DNA of 64,000 nt from Acidisoma sp. PAMC 29798 (GCF_030252425.1 NZ_CP126994.1:1984001-2048000), one strand, 5' to 3'. Positions 1 to 9,649 are shown, counted from the stretch's first letter. The notes: a model not told the origin generated them from the letters alone. Program-made: numbers and translations.

Positions 1-2
1 CT

Positions 3-515
3 TTGCGCGTCGCGGTGAATGTCTTCCCCGAGCAATTGCGGCGCGGCAATCTCGATACCGTGGTGGAGGCGGCCTTGGCGCGCCATAAGCTGCCGCCCGC
101 GGCGATTGAACTAGAACTGACCGAGCGGCTGGTGATGACCAGTGCAGATGCGACCCTCGCGCCCTTATGGCGGCTGCATGAGCGCGGCGTCGCCATCGCC
201 TTCGACGATTTCGGCACCGGCTTCGCTTCACTCTCAACGTTGAAGCGTTTTCCGATGACGCGCCTGAAGATCGACCGCAGCTTCGTGACCAACCTAGGCG
301 CGGACCCGTACGATGCGGCGATCGTGGAGGCGGTCCTCACCTTGGGGCGTAGCCTGAAGCTCGACATCATCGCCGAAGGGGTCGAGACGGAGACGCAGGA
401 AGACTATCTCATTCGGCATGGCTGCCTTGAGGCGCAAGGCTATCGCTACGGTCGGCCGATGCCGCCGGAGGAGATAGGGGCTACGGCGGGGACAGTGCAG
501 TACCGGGGCTCGTAA
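3..515 (+). CDS. EAL-domain cyclic-di-GMP phosphodiesterase, C-terminal part (5' truncated by window)
   Basis: The frame is open at the left edge, so this is the C-terminal ~170 residues of a longer protein. The later half of an EAL domain is visible: the ELTE metal-site segment, DDFGTGFASL, KIDRSFV, AEGVET, and a closing QGYRYGRPM in place of the usual QGYLFGRP. These carry the metal ligands and the loop-6 region of active c-di-GMP phosphodiesterases, so hydrolysis of c-di-GMP to pGpG is likely. The EAL signature itself and any GGDEF or sensor domain lie outside the window. The gene is about 40 kb from the cellulose operon, whose BcsA has a PilZ domain, so a regulatory link is possible but is inference only. 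Confidence 0.85.
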   Translation: MRVAVNVFPEQLRRGNLDTVVEAALARHKLPPAAIELELTERLVMTSADATLAPLWRLHERGVAIAFDDFGTGFASLSTLKRFPMTRLKIDRSFVTNLGADPYDAAIVEAVLTLGRSLKLDIIAEGVETETQEDYLIRHGCLEAQGYRYGRPMPPEEIGATAGTVQYRGS

Positions 516-617
516 CGGTTTTTTCGTGACGGTCCCTTCGGCGCGAGGCCCGTCCGTATCCTCCAAAAGGATGATAGAGCTTTAGTTTGGGAGTCGATCT
601 ACCTATCTGGTCATCCG

Positions 618-646
618 TTGATGTCCCATTTGGGACATGCGATTTA
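618..646 (+). promoter_or_regulatory. Candidate promoter with palindromic operator in the spacer
   Basis: A perfect 18-bp palindrome, ATGTCCCATTTGGGACAT, lies at 621-638. It falls between a possible -35 (TTGATG, 618-623) and a possible -10 (GATTTA, 641-646) separated by exactly 17 bp. This is the geometry of a repressor operator and it precedes the small gene starting at 673. The palindrome is seen directly; the promoter assignment is inference. Confidence 0.45.
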
Positions 647-672
647 TGCTTGGCCTTCGCACGGAGCCGGGT

Positions 673-972
673 ATGCCCAACACCAAACGAGCGGATCTCG
701 TCCTTTTGGTCCAGGACAGCGCGCTTTTACATCTTACGCATGATCGCGCGCGCCTGCGCCGTCTGCAGGATGTCAAACATCATCGCACGCTCGCTGCGTA
801 TCAGATGCACCATCAATTGGATTCTCATGGCGTCGATGCATTAACGACGTCACTCAGTCTTGGCCGCATCGTTGATACATCACCGAAACCGAGCCTCGCC
901 GACAGCGTCGAAATGTTACTGGAACAGGGTTATACCCGCAGTCAGTTGCGGTTACGCGGAACGCAGGAATGA
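673..972 (+). CDS. Hypothetical small protein (99 aa)
   Basis: No family is recognised. ATG 673 is preferred over the in-frame ATG at 637 because GGAG (663-666) sits six bases before it, while the 637 start overlaps the palindrome upstream. The protein is Leu-, Arg- and His-rich, with no signal peptide, membrane segment or obvious helix-turn-helix motif. The C-terminal stretch LADSVEMLLEQGYTRSQLRL looks helical. Base composition is less GC-rich than neighbouring genes, and the gene sits in a poorly coding stretch beside a tRNA, which fits acquired or decaying DNA. Promoter, operator and ribosome binding site support a real gene, but the product is unknown. Confidence 0.4.
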   Translation: MPNTKRADLVLLVQDSALLHLTHDRARLRRLQDVKHHRTLAAYQMHHQLDSHGVDALTTSLSLGRIVDTSPKPSLADSVEMLLEQGYTRSQLRLRGTQE

Positions 973-1414
973 GCGTGAGACCCGGAGTTACTCTTCAGTA
1001 AAAACCACAACGGTATTTGAAGTGACTGGCGGGGCATTCGCGGGCTAGGAGTGCGATTGTCGGCGCCGAATTCGTCGAATGGATGGACCCTTGGCCCTTA
1101 ATCTTCCCAAAAGCATCGTATTTTCGGGCGCCGCCGCACACACGGCTGGACAGGCTATCGACACAAACCCCTGGCCTGCCGGTTCGCAGGAAAACGCCCA
1201 ATGGGCGTCGGGCTGGATCGCGGCGCGCGTGCGCGCCAGTGACCCGCCTCTGCCGCCGCTTGGGCCGGAAAAGCGCCAGCAGGTTCGCACGTCCGCGGAC
1301 GGCTTGTGGGACGACGCCGCGCGCAGCAGCGCGCGAGACAATGACGACGACGCACACTGAGTTCTCAGACGCACACTGAGGTCTCAGTGGAACTAAGCGT
1401 GTGTCTGAAACCGC
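973..1414. other. Gene-poor stretch 3' of tRNA-Thr
   Basis: No convincing gene is found in about 440 bp. The overlapping open frames here are Arg/Ala/Pro-rich on both strands, as expected of chance frames in GC-rich DNA, and one runs through the tRNA. A 19-bp tandem duplication is the only clear structure. The location just downstream of a tRNA 3' end is typical of integration scars, but no copy of the tRNA 3' end was found within 516-1410. Confidence 0.5.
1350..1387. repeat. 19-bp tandem direct repeat (2 copies)
   Basis: Copy 1 (1350-1368) is acgcacactgagttctcag. Copy 2 (1369-1387) is the same with one change (t to g at the thirteenth base). The copies abut without a spacer, suggesting a recent slippage duplication. 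A partial inverted match (gtgtgtctg, 1399-1407) follows. It lies 27 bp beyond the tRNA-Thr 3' end. Confidence 0.8.
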
Positions 1415-1489
<75 letters not shown>

Positions 1490-1580
1490 GCACCGAGGCG
1501 CGCGGCGGCTTTCTAGGCTGGGAGGGCGCGGGAAGCAACCCTGCTCACAAGCGTCCAGCCCAGCCCAGCCCGATCGGGGT

Positions 1581-1838
1581 TTACTGCGCGGAGTCGCCGT
1601 AGGCCGCCGCACCCTGCTCCTGCTGCAGCCGCATGTGTTTCTTGTATTCGTGGCGCTTGTACATGCCGAGGCCACAGCCCGCGGCCGCGCCCAGAACCGC
1701 ATGATGATGGGCGAGGTGGCCGCCCACAGCCCCCACCGCACCATACTTCAAACAGCCGCCCGGCTCCGCCTGGGCCACGCCCATCAGCAGGCCGGTCGTG
1801 GCCGCGACGGCAATCAGGTAACTGGGAAATCTCATCAT
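1581..1838 (-). CDS. Small secreted glycine-rich protein (85 aa)
   Basis: The N-terminus is a Sec signal peptide (MMRFPSYLIAVAATTGLLMG followed by VAQA and a cleavage site before EPGG). The mature part contains a Gly/Ala-rich stretch, YGAVGAVGGHLAHHHAVLGA, resembling the glycine-zipper segments of small membrane-associated proteins, then a basic KRHEYKKHMRLQQEQ tail. An envelope-located structural or stress role is plausible but unproven. Either of two adjacent ATG codons (1838 or 1835) could be the start. It is transcribed divergently from murJ. Confidence 0.65.
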   Translation of the reverse strand: MMRFPSYLIAVAATTGLLMGVAQAEPGGCLKYGAVGAVGGHLAHHHAVLGAAAGCGLGMYKRHEYKKHMRLQQEQGAAAYGDSAQ

Positions 1839-2011
1839 GATCGATCTCTCACGGAATGAAGGCAGCGCACTGCCACGGTGGGCCTGTCACATGGGGTGGC
1901 CAGCCGTCGATGCCAGCACCCGGTCGCGAGGCTTGTGACGCTCGTCGGGGCAGCGTAATCGCCTGTCGATGAACGGCCAGGGCGCATCTCCGGCCGCCGC
2001 TAAGGATCAGC

Positions 2012-3565
2012 ATGGCCCTTCTCCGCCGCGTCGCGACCGTCGGTGGCTATACCATGGTCAGCCGCGTGCTGGGTTTCGTCCGCGAAATCCTGACCGCCTC
2101 TGCCCTGGGCGCCGGCGCCACGAGTGACGCCTTTTTCGTCGCGCTCCGCCTACCCAACCTGTTCCGCACCCTGTTCGCCGAGGGCGCCTTCAGCGCCGCC
2201 TTCGTCCCGCTGTTTGCGGGCATGATCGCCAAGGAAGGCCGCGAGCCGGCGATGCGATTCGCCCAGGACACCTTTTCCGGCCTGCTCATCGCCCTGACGG
2301 GCTTCCTGATCCTGGGCGAGATCTTCGCCCCCGCCATCCTTCATGTCGTCGCGCCGGGGTTTAACGCCGACCCCGCGCATTTCCAGCTGACGGTCGAACT
2401 GACGCGCATCACCTTTCCCTATCTGGTCTTCATCTCCCTCGCCTCTTTCCAGGGCGGCTTGCTGAATGCGGTGGACAAGTTCGCGGCCACCGCCGCGACC
2501 TCCATCCTGCTCAATCTGTTCCTGATCGTGGCCCTGCTGCATCACCCGGTGACCGGCCAGAGCCTGTCCTGGGCCGTAACCGTATCCGGCGTCGCGCAAT
2601 GCCTGTGGCTCGCCTATTCCTGCCGGAGGGTCGGCCTGCGCCTTGGCATGCCGAGACTGCATGTGACGCCGGAGGTCCGCCGGCTGGTGCGCATCATGCT
2701 GCCGGGCGTCTTTGGCGCCGGCGCGACGCAGATCAACCTCGCCGTATCGACCGCAATCGCCTCCCTCGCGGCGACGGGCTCGGTCTCCTACCTCGCCTAT
2801 GCGGATCGGCTGAACCAGTTGCCGCTCGGTGTGGTGGGCATCGCCGTCGCGACCGCCATCCTGCCGACCCTGTCGCGGCATATCCGCAAGGGCGAGGATA
2901 GCGCTGCCCTCCATACCCAGAACCGGGGGCTGGAGCTGGCGCTGCTGCTGACGCTGCCGGCGGCGGTCGCCCTGGCGCTCGAAAGCCATTCCCTGCTTCA
3001 GGTGCTGTTCGAACGCGGAAAATTTGGGCCGCATCAGGTGGCGGAAGTGGCGCCGACGCTCGCGGCCTATGCCCTCGGTCTGCCCGCCTTCGTGCTGATC
3101 AAGGTGGTGATCACCGGATTCCTGGCACGACAGGATACGCTGACGCCGGTCAAGGTCGCGGTCTGCGCCATGGCCATCAATGTCGTGCTGACCATCGCCC
3201 TCGGCCTGTTCACGCCCCTCGCCCATGTCGGCATCGCGCTCGCGACCTCCATCGCCGGCTGGGTGAATGCCCTGAGCCTGATGGCGATCTCCAGTCGGCG
3301 GCGACAATTCTCCCTCGACGCGCGCAGCCGCCGCAGCCTGCCGCGTATCCTGGGCTCCGCCGTGGGCATGGGCGCGGCCCTGATCGGCTTGCAGCGCTTG
3401 CTGGAACCGACATTGCTGGCGCCGCATCTCGTCATGCGGTTGGTCGCCCTCAGTGCCCTGGTGGGCGGCGGGATGATGGTCTTTGGCCTGCTGTGCCTGA
3501 TCCTCGGCGTGGCGCATCCACGCGAATTTAAGAGAATGTTCGGCCTGTCCTCTGCGCGGGGCTGA
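2012..3565 (+). CDS. murJ: Lipid II flippase MurJ
   Basis: A 517-aa polytopic membrane protein of the MurJ/MviN family, the usual length with about 14 membrane segments. It flips the undecaprenyl-linked peptidoglycan precursor lipid II across the cytoplasmic membrane. Residues known to be essential in E. coli MurJ are at the same positions: Arg18 and Arg24 in SRVLGFVRE, Asp39 in ATSDAFF and Arg52 in LPNLFRT. The first segment MALLRRVATVGGYTMVSRV gives a clear start at the ATG. It stands alone, followed by a monocistronic-looking esterase gene after about 90 bp. Confidence 0.96.
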   Translation: MALLRRVATVGGYTMVSRVLGFVREILTASALGAGATSDAFFVALRLPNLFRTLFAEGAFSAAFVPLFAGMIAKEGREPAMRFAQDTFSGLLIALTGFLILGEIFAPAILHVVAPGFNADPAHFQLTVELTRITFPYLVFISLASFQGGLLNAVDKFAATAATSILLNLFLIVALLHHPVTGQSLSWAVTVSGVAQCLWLAYSCRRVGLRLGMPRLHVTPEVRRLVRIMLPGVFGAGATQINLAVSTAIASLAATGSVSYLAYADRLNQLPLGVVGIAVATAILPTLSRHIRKGEDSAALHTQNRGLELALLLTLPAAVALALESHSLLQVLFERGKFGPHQVAEVAPTLAAYALGLPAFVLIKVVITGFLARQDTLTPVKVAVCAMAINVVLTIALGLFTPLAHVGIALATSIAGWVNALSLMAISSRRRQFSLDARSRRSLPRILGSAVGMGAALIGLQRLLEPTLLAPHLVMRLVALSALVGGGMMVFGLLCLILGVAHPREFKRMFGLSSARG

Positions 3566-3658
3566 TAGAGACTTGTAGCCTTTGCTGCACTGCACCATGT
3601 TCGCTATAACGAACCTCCTGGCGTTGGACGCCTTCGAGTGACAGCAAAGGCCTCCGCC

Positions 3659-4834
3659 ATGACGACGCTCTACGGGATGGAAGATTTCCTCGCCCCCTTC
3701 CTCGGCCTCTATGCCAATCGCGCCGGATCGACGGCGAGCGTCAACGAGACGCTGCACGAAACGACGCAGTTCGGCGCCGATCCTGGCCAGCTGCGCATGC
3801 TGTCCTTCGTGCCGGAGGATTTGCCCGAGTCGGCGCCGCTCGTGGTCGTGCTGCATGGTTGCGGCCAGACAGCGGCCGAGTATGACCGTGGCACCGGCTG
3901 GTCCAGCCTCGCCGATCGGTTCGGCTTTGCGGTGCTGCTGCCCGAGCAGCGGCGAGCGAATAATGCCAATACGTGTTTCGACTGGTTCCAGACCGAAGAC
4001 GTCACGCGCGGCCACGGCGAAGCGGCGTCCATCGCCGGCATGGTCGCGACGATGATCGCGCGCCACGGGATCGATCGCCGCAGGGTCTACGTCACCGGCC
4101 TTTCCGCAGGCGGTGCCATGACCGCCGCGATGCTCGCGACCTACCCCGATGTTTTCGCTGGCGGCGCCATCATCGCTGGCCTGCCCTTCGGCAGTGCGAC
4201 GAACGTCTCGGAAGCCTTCGGCGCCATGATGCAGGGTCGCGTCCGCAAGGGGCCCGAACTCGGTGGTCGCGTGCGCGCTGCATCGACCCATGACGGCGCC
4301 TGGCCCACAGTCTCGATCTGGCAGGGCACGGCCGACAAGACGGTCAATCCGATGAATGCCGAGGAACTGCGCAAGCAGTGGGGCGATGTCCACGACCTGC
4401 CCGCTACGCCGACCCTCAGCGATGAGGTCGATGGCGCCGCGCACCGTGCCTGGCGCGGTCGGGATGGCCGCATGGTGCTGGAAACCTACCTGATCGCCGG
4501 CCTCGGCCATGCGACGCCGATCGACCCGGATGCGATGCTGCCGGATGCGCGCTGCGGCCAGCCCGCCGCCCATATCGTCGCGGCCGGCATCTCCTCCACC
4601 TACCGCATCGCCGAAAGCTGGGGTTTGACCGTCACGCGGCGCCTGAACAGCCGGCCGTCGCCCGATCGGCGCGCCGGCACCGCTCGCCCTGCCTGGGTCG
4701 CGTATCTGCCCCTTGGCGCCGAGAGTGTGCAGGACATCGCGGCGCGCCTCACGGACACGAGCGGGATCATCGGCAAGGCGCTCCGGTCAGCCGGGTTGAT
4801 CGATGCGGATGGCGCCCCGAAGCGTAAACGTTAA
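3659..4834 (+). CDS. PHB-depolymerase-family esterase
   Basis: An alpha/beta-hydrolase of the LpqC/PHB depolymerase esterase family (about 391 aa). The oxyanion-hole region VVVLHGCGQTA (near residue 70), the lipase box GLSAGGAM with nucleophile Ser, and late Asp (IWQGTADKTV) and His (LIAGLGHATPID) residues suit a Ser-Asp-His triad. Substrates in this family are polyhydroxybutyrate oligomers or feruloyl/acetyl esters. No signal peptide is visible, so an intracellular or unconventional location is likely. ATG 3659 is preferred because AAGG lies about 8 bases upstream; a GTG at 3638 would add 7 residues. Its stop overlaps the convergent DUF29 gene by 4 bp. Confidence 0.85.
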   Translation: MTTLYGMEDFLAPFLGLYANRAGSTASVNETLHETTQFGADPGQLRMLSFVPEDLPESAPLVVVLHGCGQTAAEYDRGTGWSSLADRFGFAVLLPEQRRANNANTCFDWFQTEDVTRGHGEAASIAGMVATMIARHGIDRRRVYVTGLSAGGAMTAAMLATYPDVFAGGAIIAGLPFGSATNVSEAFGAMMQGRVRKGPELGGRVRAASTHDGAWPTVSIWQGTADKTVNPMNAEELRKQWGDVHDLPATPTLSDEVDGAAHRAWRGRDGRMVLETYLIAGLGHATPIDPDAMLPDARCGQPAAHIVAAGISSTYRIAESWGLTVTRRLNSRPSPDRRAGTARPAWVAYLPLGAESVQDIAARLTDTSGIIGKALRSAGLIDADGAPKRKR

Positions 4835-5271
4835 GCCTCCGGCCAGAAGGCTTCGTCGGTTGCCTCGCCAAACGTCCACGGGCAATCCGTCGGAAACACC
4901 GCCTCATCAAGACCCGTTTCGGCTGCTGCCTGCCGCCGCGCGCGCCGATACGCCGCAATCAAAGCGGCACCGAGCTGCGGCTTGAGGCTTGGGTTGTCCG
5001 CGAGATGGTCGATGATATCGTCCCGGCAATTGTTGATCGACGCGCGCCATGACGCGCCGCGATGGCTCGGCTGGAACTGCCATTTCAGGAGATGCAGCAG
5101 CAGCACCGTCAAGCGGCTGACGAGTTCCCGCTTTTCGGTCTTGCCCATGCTCTCGATCTCCTCGGCGATATGGCCGATATCCGCCTCAGACAGTCGGCCC
5201 GCCCGCAGAAGCTCGGCCTGCTCATTTGCCCAGGCATAGAAGTCACGCTCGTAGAGCTGGCTATCCGTCAT
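4831..5271 (-). CDS. DUF29 family protein
   Basis: A 146-aa protein with the typical DUF29 opening (YERDFYAWANEQAELLRAGR), the central DIGHIAEEIESMGKTEKREL and the LLLHLLKWQFQPSHRGASW block. DUF29 proteins are small, helical, common in cyanobacteria and proteobacteria, and of unknown function. The 3' end overlaps the esterase gene by 4 bp in convergent orientation. It lies 35 bp downstream of aspS on the same strand and may be cotranscribed with it. Confidence 0.85.
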   Translation of the reverse strand: MTDSQLYERDFYAWANEQAELLRAGRLSEADIGHIAEEIESMGKTEKRELVSRLTVLLLHLLKWQFQPSHRGASWRASINNCRDDIIDHLADNPSLKPQLGAALIAAYRRARRQAAAETGLDEAVFPTDCPWTFGEATDEAFWPEA

Positions 5272-5306
5272 GACGCGGGCCCCGATCTTCGTGGCGGGAG
5301 ATTACG

Positions 5307-7121
5307 CTACTCCGCCGGCGGTGTCGCCGGCTTCGCGTCCTTCACCACCTTGGGCGGCAGGACGATGGCGAGCGACAGCTCGCGCAGCCGCTGCAACGTC
5401 ACTTCGGCGGGTGCGCCCATCATCAGATCCTCGCCGCCCTGGCTGAGCGGGAACAGGATGACCTCGCGGATATTCGGCTCGTCGGCCAGCAGCATGACCA
5501 TGCGGTCGATGCCCGGCGCCGAACCGCCATGCGGCGGCGCGCCATAACGGAAGGCCTGCAACATGCCACCGAACCGCGCCTCGACCTCGGAGGCCGGATA
5601 GCCCGCGATCTCGAAAGCCCGCAGCATGATGTCCGGCCGATGGTTGCGGATAGCGCCGGAGGACAGCTCGATGCCGTTGCAGACGATGTCATATTGATAG
5701 GCATTGATGGTCAGCGGGTCCTGGCTGTTCAGCGCCTCCAACCCGCCCTGCGGCATGGAGAAGGGGTTGTGGCTGAAGTCGATCAGCCCCGTTTCCTCGT
5801 TCAGCTCATACATCGGGAAGTCGGTGATCCAGCAGAAACGGAAAGCGTTCTGCTCGATGAGGCCGAGATCGGTGCCGAGCTTGGTGCGCACCGCGCCCGC
5901 GAATTTTGGCGTGGTGTCCGGCGTGCCGGCGGCGAAGAACACCGCATCCCCTGGCGTGAGGCCGCAGGCCTCGGCGATGGCGGCGGCCCGCTCGGGCTCC
6001 AAGTTGCGGGCGATGGGCCCCTTCGGCCCTTCGGCGTCCCAGGTGATGTAACCGAGGCCGCTGGCGCCCTCGGCGCGCGCCCATTCATTGAGCTTGTCGA
6101 AGAAGGAACGCGGATTGCCGCCCGCGCCCGGCGCCGGAATGGCGCGCACGATGCCGCCGCTGGCGGCGATGCGGGAAAACAACCCGAAGCCCGAACCCGC
6201 GAAATGCGCCGTCACATCCGTGATGCGGAGCGGGTTGCGAAGGTCCGGCTTGTCCGAGCCGTAGTCGAGCAGCGCCGTGGCATAGGGAATGCGCGGAAAC
6301 GGCGTGGCCGTGACAGCGCGGCCACGGCCGAACTCCTCGAAGACGCCCGCCATCACCGGCTCCAGCGTCGCGAAGACGTCTTCCTGCGTCACGAAGCTCA
6401 TTTCAAAGTCGAGCTGATAGAATTCGCCCGGCGAGCGATCGGCACGTGCGGCTTCATCGCGGAAGCAGGGCGCAATTTGGAAATAGCGATCGAAGCCTGC
6501 GACCATGCAGAGCTGCTTGAACTGCTGCGGCGCCTGCGGCAGGGCGTAGAACTTGCCCGGATGGTTGCGCGCCGGCACCAGGAAGTCCCGCGCGCCTTCG
6601 GGCGAGGAGGCCGTCAGGATCGGCGTCTGGAATTCCACGAAGCCTTGATCGACCATGCGCTTGCGGATGGAGGCAATCACCCCGGCGCGCAGCAGCATGT
6701 TCTTATGGACGCGGTCCCGCCGCAGATCGAGGAAGCGGTATTTCAGCCGCAGCTCATCGGGATAGTTCTGGTCGCCAGCGACCTGGATGGGCAGCACGTC
6801 GGCAGCGGACTGCACTTCCAGCGCGCGGACGCGGAGTTCGATCCCGCCTGTCGGAAGGCGCGGATTGATGGTCGCGGCGTCGCGCGGAACGACTTCCCCG
6901 GTGACGGTCATGACGCTTTCGACGCGGAGCGCGTCCGCCGCCGCAAAGGCTTCCGACCCCGCCGGAAAGACGCATTGCGTCATCCCGAAATGGTCGCGCA
7001 GGTCGATGAACAGCAGCCCGCCATGGTCGCGCTTGCTATGAATCCAGCCGGAAAGTCGCGCGGTCGCGCCGGCATCGGACGGGCGCAGCGCGCCGCAGGT
7101 GTGGGAGCGGTAGGGGTGCAT
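5307..7121 (-). CDS. aspS: Aspartyl-tRNA synthetase
   Basis: A bacterial-type class II aspartyl-tRNA synthetase of 604 aa. An N-terminal OB-fold anticodon-binding domain ([22 protein letters not shown]) is followed by the catalytic domain with the flipping-loop segment [12 protein letters not shown] and QAPQQFKQ, motif 2 in [20 protein letters not shown], the GAD insertion domain, and motif 3 in [13 protein letters not shown]. It charges tRNA-Asp in the cytoplasm. The start at 7121 is chosen because [13 protein letters not shown] matches the family N-terminus and an AGGA Shine-Dalgarno lies just upstream; an in-frame start 13 codons earlier has neither. It is divergent from glgX. Confidence 0.97.
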   Translation of the reverse strand: MHPYRSHTCGALRPSDAGATARLSGWIHSKRDHGGLLFIDLRDHFGMTQCVFPAGSEAFAAADALRVESVMTVTGEVVPRDAATINPRLPTGGIELRVRALEVQSAADVLPIQVAGDQNYPDELRLKYRFLDLRRDRVHKNMLLRAGVIASIRKRMVDQGFVEFQTPILTASSPEGARDFLVPARNHPGKFYALPQAPQQFKQLCMVAGFDRYFQIAPCFRDEAARADRSPGEFYQLDFEMSFVTQEDVFATLEPVMAGVFEEFGRGRAVTATPFPRIPYATALLDYGSDKPDLRNPLRITDVTAHFAGSGFGLFSRIAASGGIVRAIPAPGAGGNPRSFFDKLNEWARAEGASGLGYITWDAEGPKGPIARNLEPERAAAIAEACGLTPGDAVFFAAGTPDTTPKFAGAVRTKLGTDLGLIEQNAFRFCWITDFPMYELNEETGLIDFSHNPFSMPQGGLEALNSQDPLTINAYQYDIVCNGIELSSGAIRNHRPDIMLRAFEIAGYPASEVEARFGGMLQAFRYGAPPHGGSAPGIDRMVMLLADEPNIREVILFPLSQGGEDLMMGAPAEVTLQRLRELSLAIVLPPKVVKDAKPATPPAE

Positions 7122-7281
7122 GGAGCTATCCTGGAAATCGAGCGCGAAGGGCCGGCACACAAGGCCGCACCCCCACGCCTGTCAAGCTTTGCGCAATTGT
7201 ATCACGGTATAGCGAGGTTGCGCCGGTGGCCGGCGCCCCCATCTACCGACCTTATCCAGACGCTTCAGCGGGGCATGATCC

Positions 7282-9531
7282 ATGGCACAATTCGGCAGAA
7301 GCATGCGGGAAGGCTTGCCCTATCCTTTGGGCGCGACGTGGACGGGGCTTGGCGTCAACTTCGCCCTGTTCTCGTCCAATGCCACGAAGGTCGAACTCTG
7401 CCTGTTCGATGACAATGGTGAGAAAGAGATCGATCGCATTACGCTCCCGGAATATACCAATGAGGTCTTCCATGGCTTCATCCCCGACCTACGCCCCGGC
7501 ACCTTCTATGGCTATCGCGTTCACGGCCCTTACGAGCCGGAAGCCGGCCACCGCTTCAATCCCAACAAGCTGGTGCTGGACCCCTATGCCAAGGCGGTGG
7601 TCGGCGAGCTGACCTGGGACCACGCCCTGTTCGGCTATACCATCGGCCATGCCGATGCCGATCTGTCCTATGACGAGCGTGACAGCGCCCCCTTCATGCC
7701 GCGCTGCCGCGTCATCGACCCCGCCTTCACCTGGGGCCAGGACCGGCCGCCGGCCGTGCCTTGGGAACGCACCGTGCTGTACGAGGCGCATGTCCGAGGC
7801 CTGACCAAGCTTCACCCTGAGGTCCCGCCAGAGACCCGTGGCACCTTCCGTGGCCTCGCCTCCCAGCCGATGATCAGCCATTACAAGCGTCTGGGCGTGA
7901 CCACGGTCGAAATCCTGCCGATCCATCGCTTCGTCGATGACAGCTATCTGGTCGATCGCGACCTCACGAATTACTGGGGCTACAATACCCTGTGCTTCTT
8001 CGCGCCCGCCCGGCGTTATGCCCAAAACCCCGACACGGCCTATTCCGAGTTCAAGGAAATGGTGGCGCGCCTGCATGATTCCGGCATCGAGCTGGTTCTG
8101 GACGTGGTCTATAACCACACCGCCGAAGGCAACGAACTTGGGCCGACTCTGTCGTTCAAGGGCATCGACAATGCCGCCTATTACCGCCTGCTGCCGGGCC
8201 AGCCGCGCTATTACATCAACGACACCGGCACCGGAAACACGGTCAATCTCAGCCATCCGCGCACCATTCGCCTGGTGATGGACAGCCTGCGCTACTGGAC
8301 GACCGAGATGCATGTCGATGGCTTCCGATTCGACCTCGGCACCATCCTGGCGCGCGAGCCGCATGGCTTCGATGAGCAGAGCGGCTTCCTCAAGGCCGTG
8401 GAACAGGACCCGGTTTTGAGCGCCGTGAAACTGATCGCCGAGCCATGGGATTGCGGTCCAGGCGGTTATCAGGTCGGCGGCTTCCCGCCGGGCTGGGCCG
8501 AGTGGAACGACAAATACCGCGACACCGTGCGCGGCTACTGGAAGGGCGATGACGGCAAGATGGCGCCCCTCGCCTCCCGCATCACGGGTTCGGCCGATGT
8601 TTTCGGCCATCGCGGTCGCAAGCCCTGGGCCTCCGTCAATTTCCTCACAGCGCATGACGGTTTCACGCTCAACGACACCGTCAGCTACAATGACAAGCAC
8701 AACGAGGCGAATGGTGAGGACAATAATGACGGCCATTCCAACAATCTCAGTTGGAACATGGGCGTCGAAGGCCCGACGGACGATGTCCTGATCGAGGGCC
8801 AGCGCATTCGCCAGATGAAGAACATGCTGGCGACGCTGCTGCTGTCCAAGGGCACGCCGATGATCCTGGCCGGCGATGAATTCGCGCGCACCCAGCAGGG
8901 CAATAACAATGCCTATTGCCAGGACAACGAGATCAGCTGGGTGAATTGGGATATCGGCGAAAAGGGGGAGTCGCTGCTGCGCTTCACCGCTCGCCTCACC
9001 GCGCTGCGGCGTCGTTTCCCCCTCCTCCAGCGCGGCCGGTTCCTGAACGCCGAATGGAACGAGGAGCTTGGCCTCAAGGACGTCACCTGGCTCGCGCCGG
9101 ACGCGACGGAGATGGCGGACGAGCAATGGGGCGAGGGCTATGCGCGCTGCATGGGCGTGCTGCTTGACGGTCGCGCCCAGGCGACCGGTATTGTCCAGCG
9201 CGGCACGGACGCCACGCTGCTGCTGATCCTGAACGCCCATCACGACGTGGTGGAGTTCTCACTGCCCGAGGTCGTGGGTGGCCGGGAATGGCGGTTGCTG
9301 ATCGACACCAACATGGACGCGGACGACGGCGAGGCGACGTTCGGCTTCGATCATGTCTATGCCGTCACGGCCCGGTCCCTGTTGCTGTTCGAATTGGTGC
9401 TGGACCCCAGCTACGGCAGCGTGCGGACTAAGCGCCGCGCGGTCCATGTCATGCCTCAGCCGGTGGCACCGGCGCCCCAACCAGCGCCCGAGCCCGACGC
9501 CGAGGACGAGATGGAGACCGAGGAGGCCTAA
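7282..9531 (+). CDS. glgX: Glycogen debranching enzyme GlgX
   Basis: A 749-aa GH13 isoamylase-type enzyme that hydrolyses alpha-1,6 branches of phosphorylase-limit glycogen. An N-terminal CBM48-like domain (PLGATWTGLGVNFALFSSNA) precedes the barrel. Catalytic residues are visible: nucleophile Asp351 in DGFRFDLGT, acid/base Glu387 in IAEPWDCGPGG and the transition-state Asp in TAHDGFTLND. The C-terminal tail after about residue 700 is Pro/Ala/Glu-rich and looks disordered. No other glycogen gene lies within the window. A dispersed palindromic repeat follows the stop. Confidence 0.95.
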   Translation: MAQFGRSMREGLPYPLGATWTGLGVNFALFSSNATKVELCLFDDNGEKEIDRITLPEYTNEVFHGFIPDLRPGTFYGYRVHGPYEPEAGHRFNPNKLVLDPYAKAVVGELTWDHALFGYTIGHADADLSYDERDSAPFMPRCRVIDPAFTWGQDRPPAVPWERTVLYEAHVRGLTKLHPEVPPETRGTFRGLASQPMISHYKRLGVTTVEILPIHRFVDDSYLVDRDLTNYWGYNTLCFFAPARRYAQNPDTAYSEFKEMVARLHDSGIELVLDVVYNHTAEGNELGPTLSFKGIDNAAYYRLLPGQPRYYINDTGTGNTVNLSHPRTIRLVMDSLRYWTTEMHVDGFRFDLGTILAREPHGFDEQSGFLKAVEQDPVLSAVKLIAEPWDCGPGGYQVGGFPPGWAEWNDKYRDTVRGYWKGDDGKMAPLASRITGSADVFGHRGRKPWASVNFLTAHDGFTLNDTVSYNDKHNEANGEDNNDGHSNNLSWNMGVEGPTDDVLIEGQRIRQMKNMLATLLLSKGTPMILAGDEFARTQQGNNNAYCQDNEISWVNWDIGEKGESLLRFTARLTALRRRFPLLQRGRFLNAEWNEELGLKDVTWLAPDATEMADEQWGEGYARCMGVLLDGRAQATGIVQRGTDATLLLILNAHHDVVEFSLPEVVGGREWRLLIDTNMDADDGEATFGFDHVYAVTARSLLLFELVLDPSYGSVRTKRRAVHVMPQPVAPAPQPAPEPDAEDEMETEEA

Positions 9532-9540
9532 GGCCGCGCG

Positions 9541-9594
9541 TTTCCGCCCTACGACGTTGAGGCCGTAGGGCGGAAAAGCGCAGCGTCTTCCGCC
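9541..9594. repeat. Dispersed palindromic repeat, copy 1 (glgX-rnd)
   Basis: A perfect 13-bp inverted repeat (TTTCCGCCCTACG at 9541-9553, CGTAGGGCGGAAA at 9564-9576) overlaps a second stem (GGCGGAA at 9569-9575, TTCCGCC at 9588-9594) around the core AAGCGCAGCG. The two stems are mutually exclusive. The same core recurs at five other intergenic sites in the window. Confidence 0.75.
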
Positions 9595-9649
9595 ATCTCC
9601 ATCAAGCAGCAGGCTTCCGCCCGTCAGACCGGCCCTATACAAGCGTCGG

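Noticed and set aside
1367-1407. Inverted repeat just after tRNA-Thr as a terminator
   Set aside because: Imperfect stem with a long loop and no T-run.
2150-4573. 807-codon minus-strand open frame across murJ and the esterase gene
   Set aside because: Arg/Gln/His-rich antisense frame covering two well-supported genes; typical of GC-rich shadow frames.
7161-7281. Promoter between aspS and glgX
   Set aside because: TTGCGC and TATAGC can be found but the spacer is only 13 bp.
5529-7412. 627-codon plus-strand frame over aspS
   Set aside because: Exactly antisense to the aspartyl-tRNA synthetase and of shadow composition.
7489-9243. 584-codon minus-strand frame over glgX
   Set aside because: Antisense to an intact GH13 enzyme; no domain recognised.
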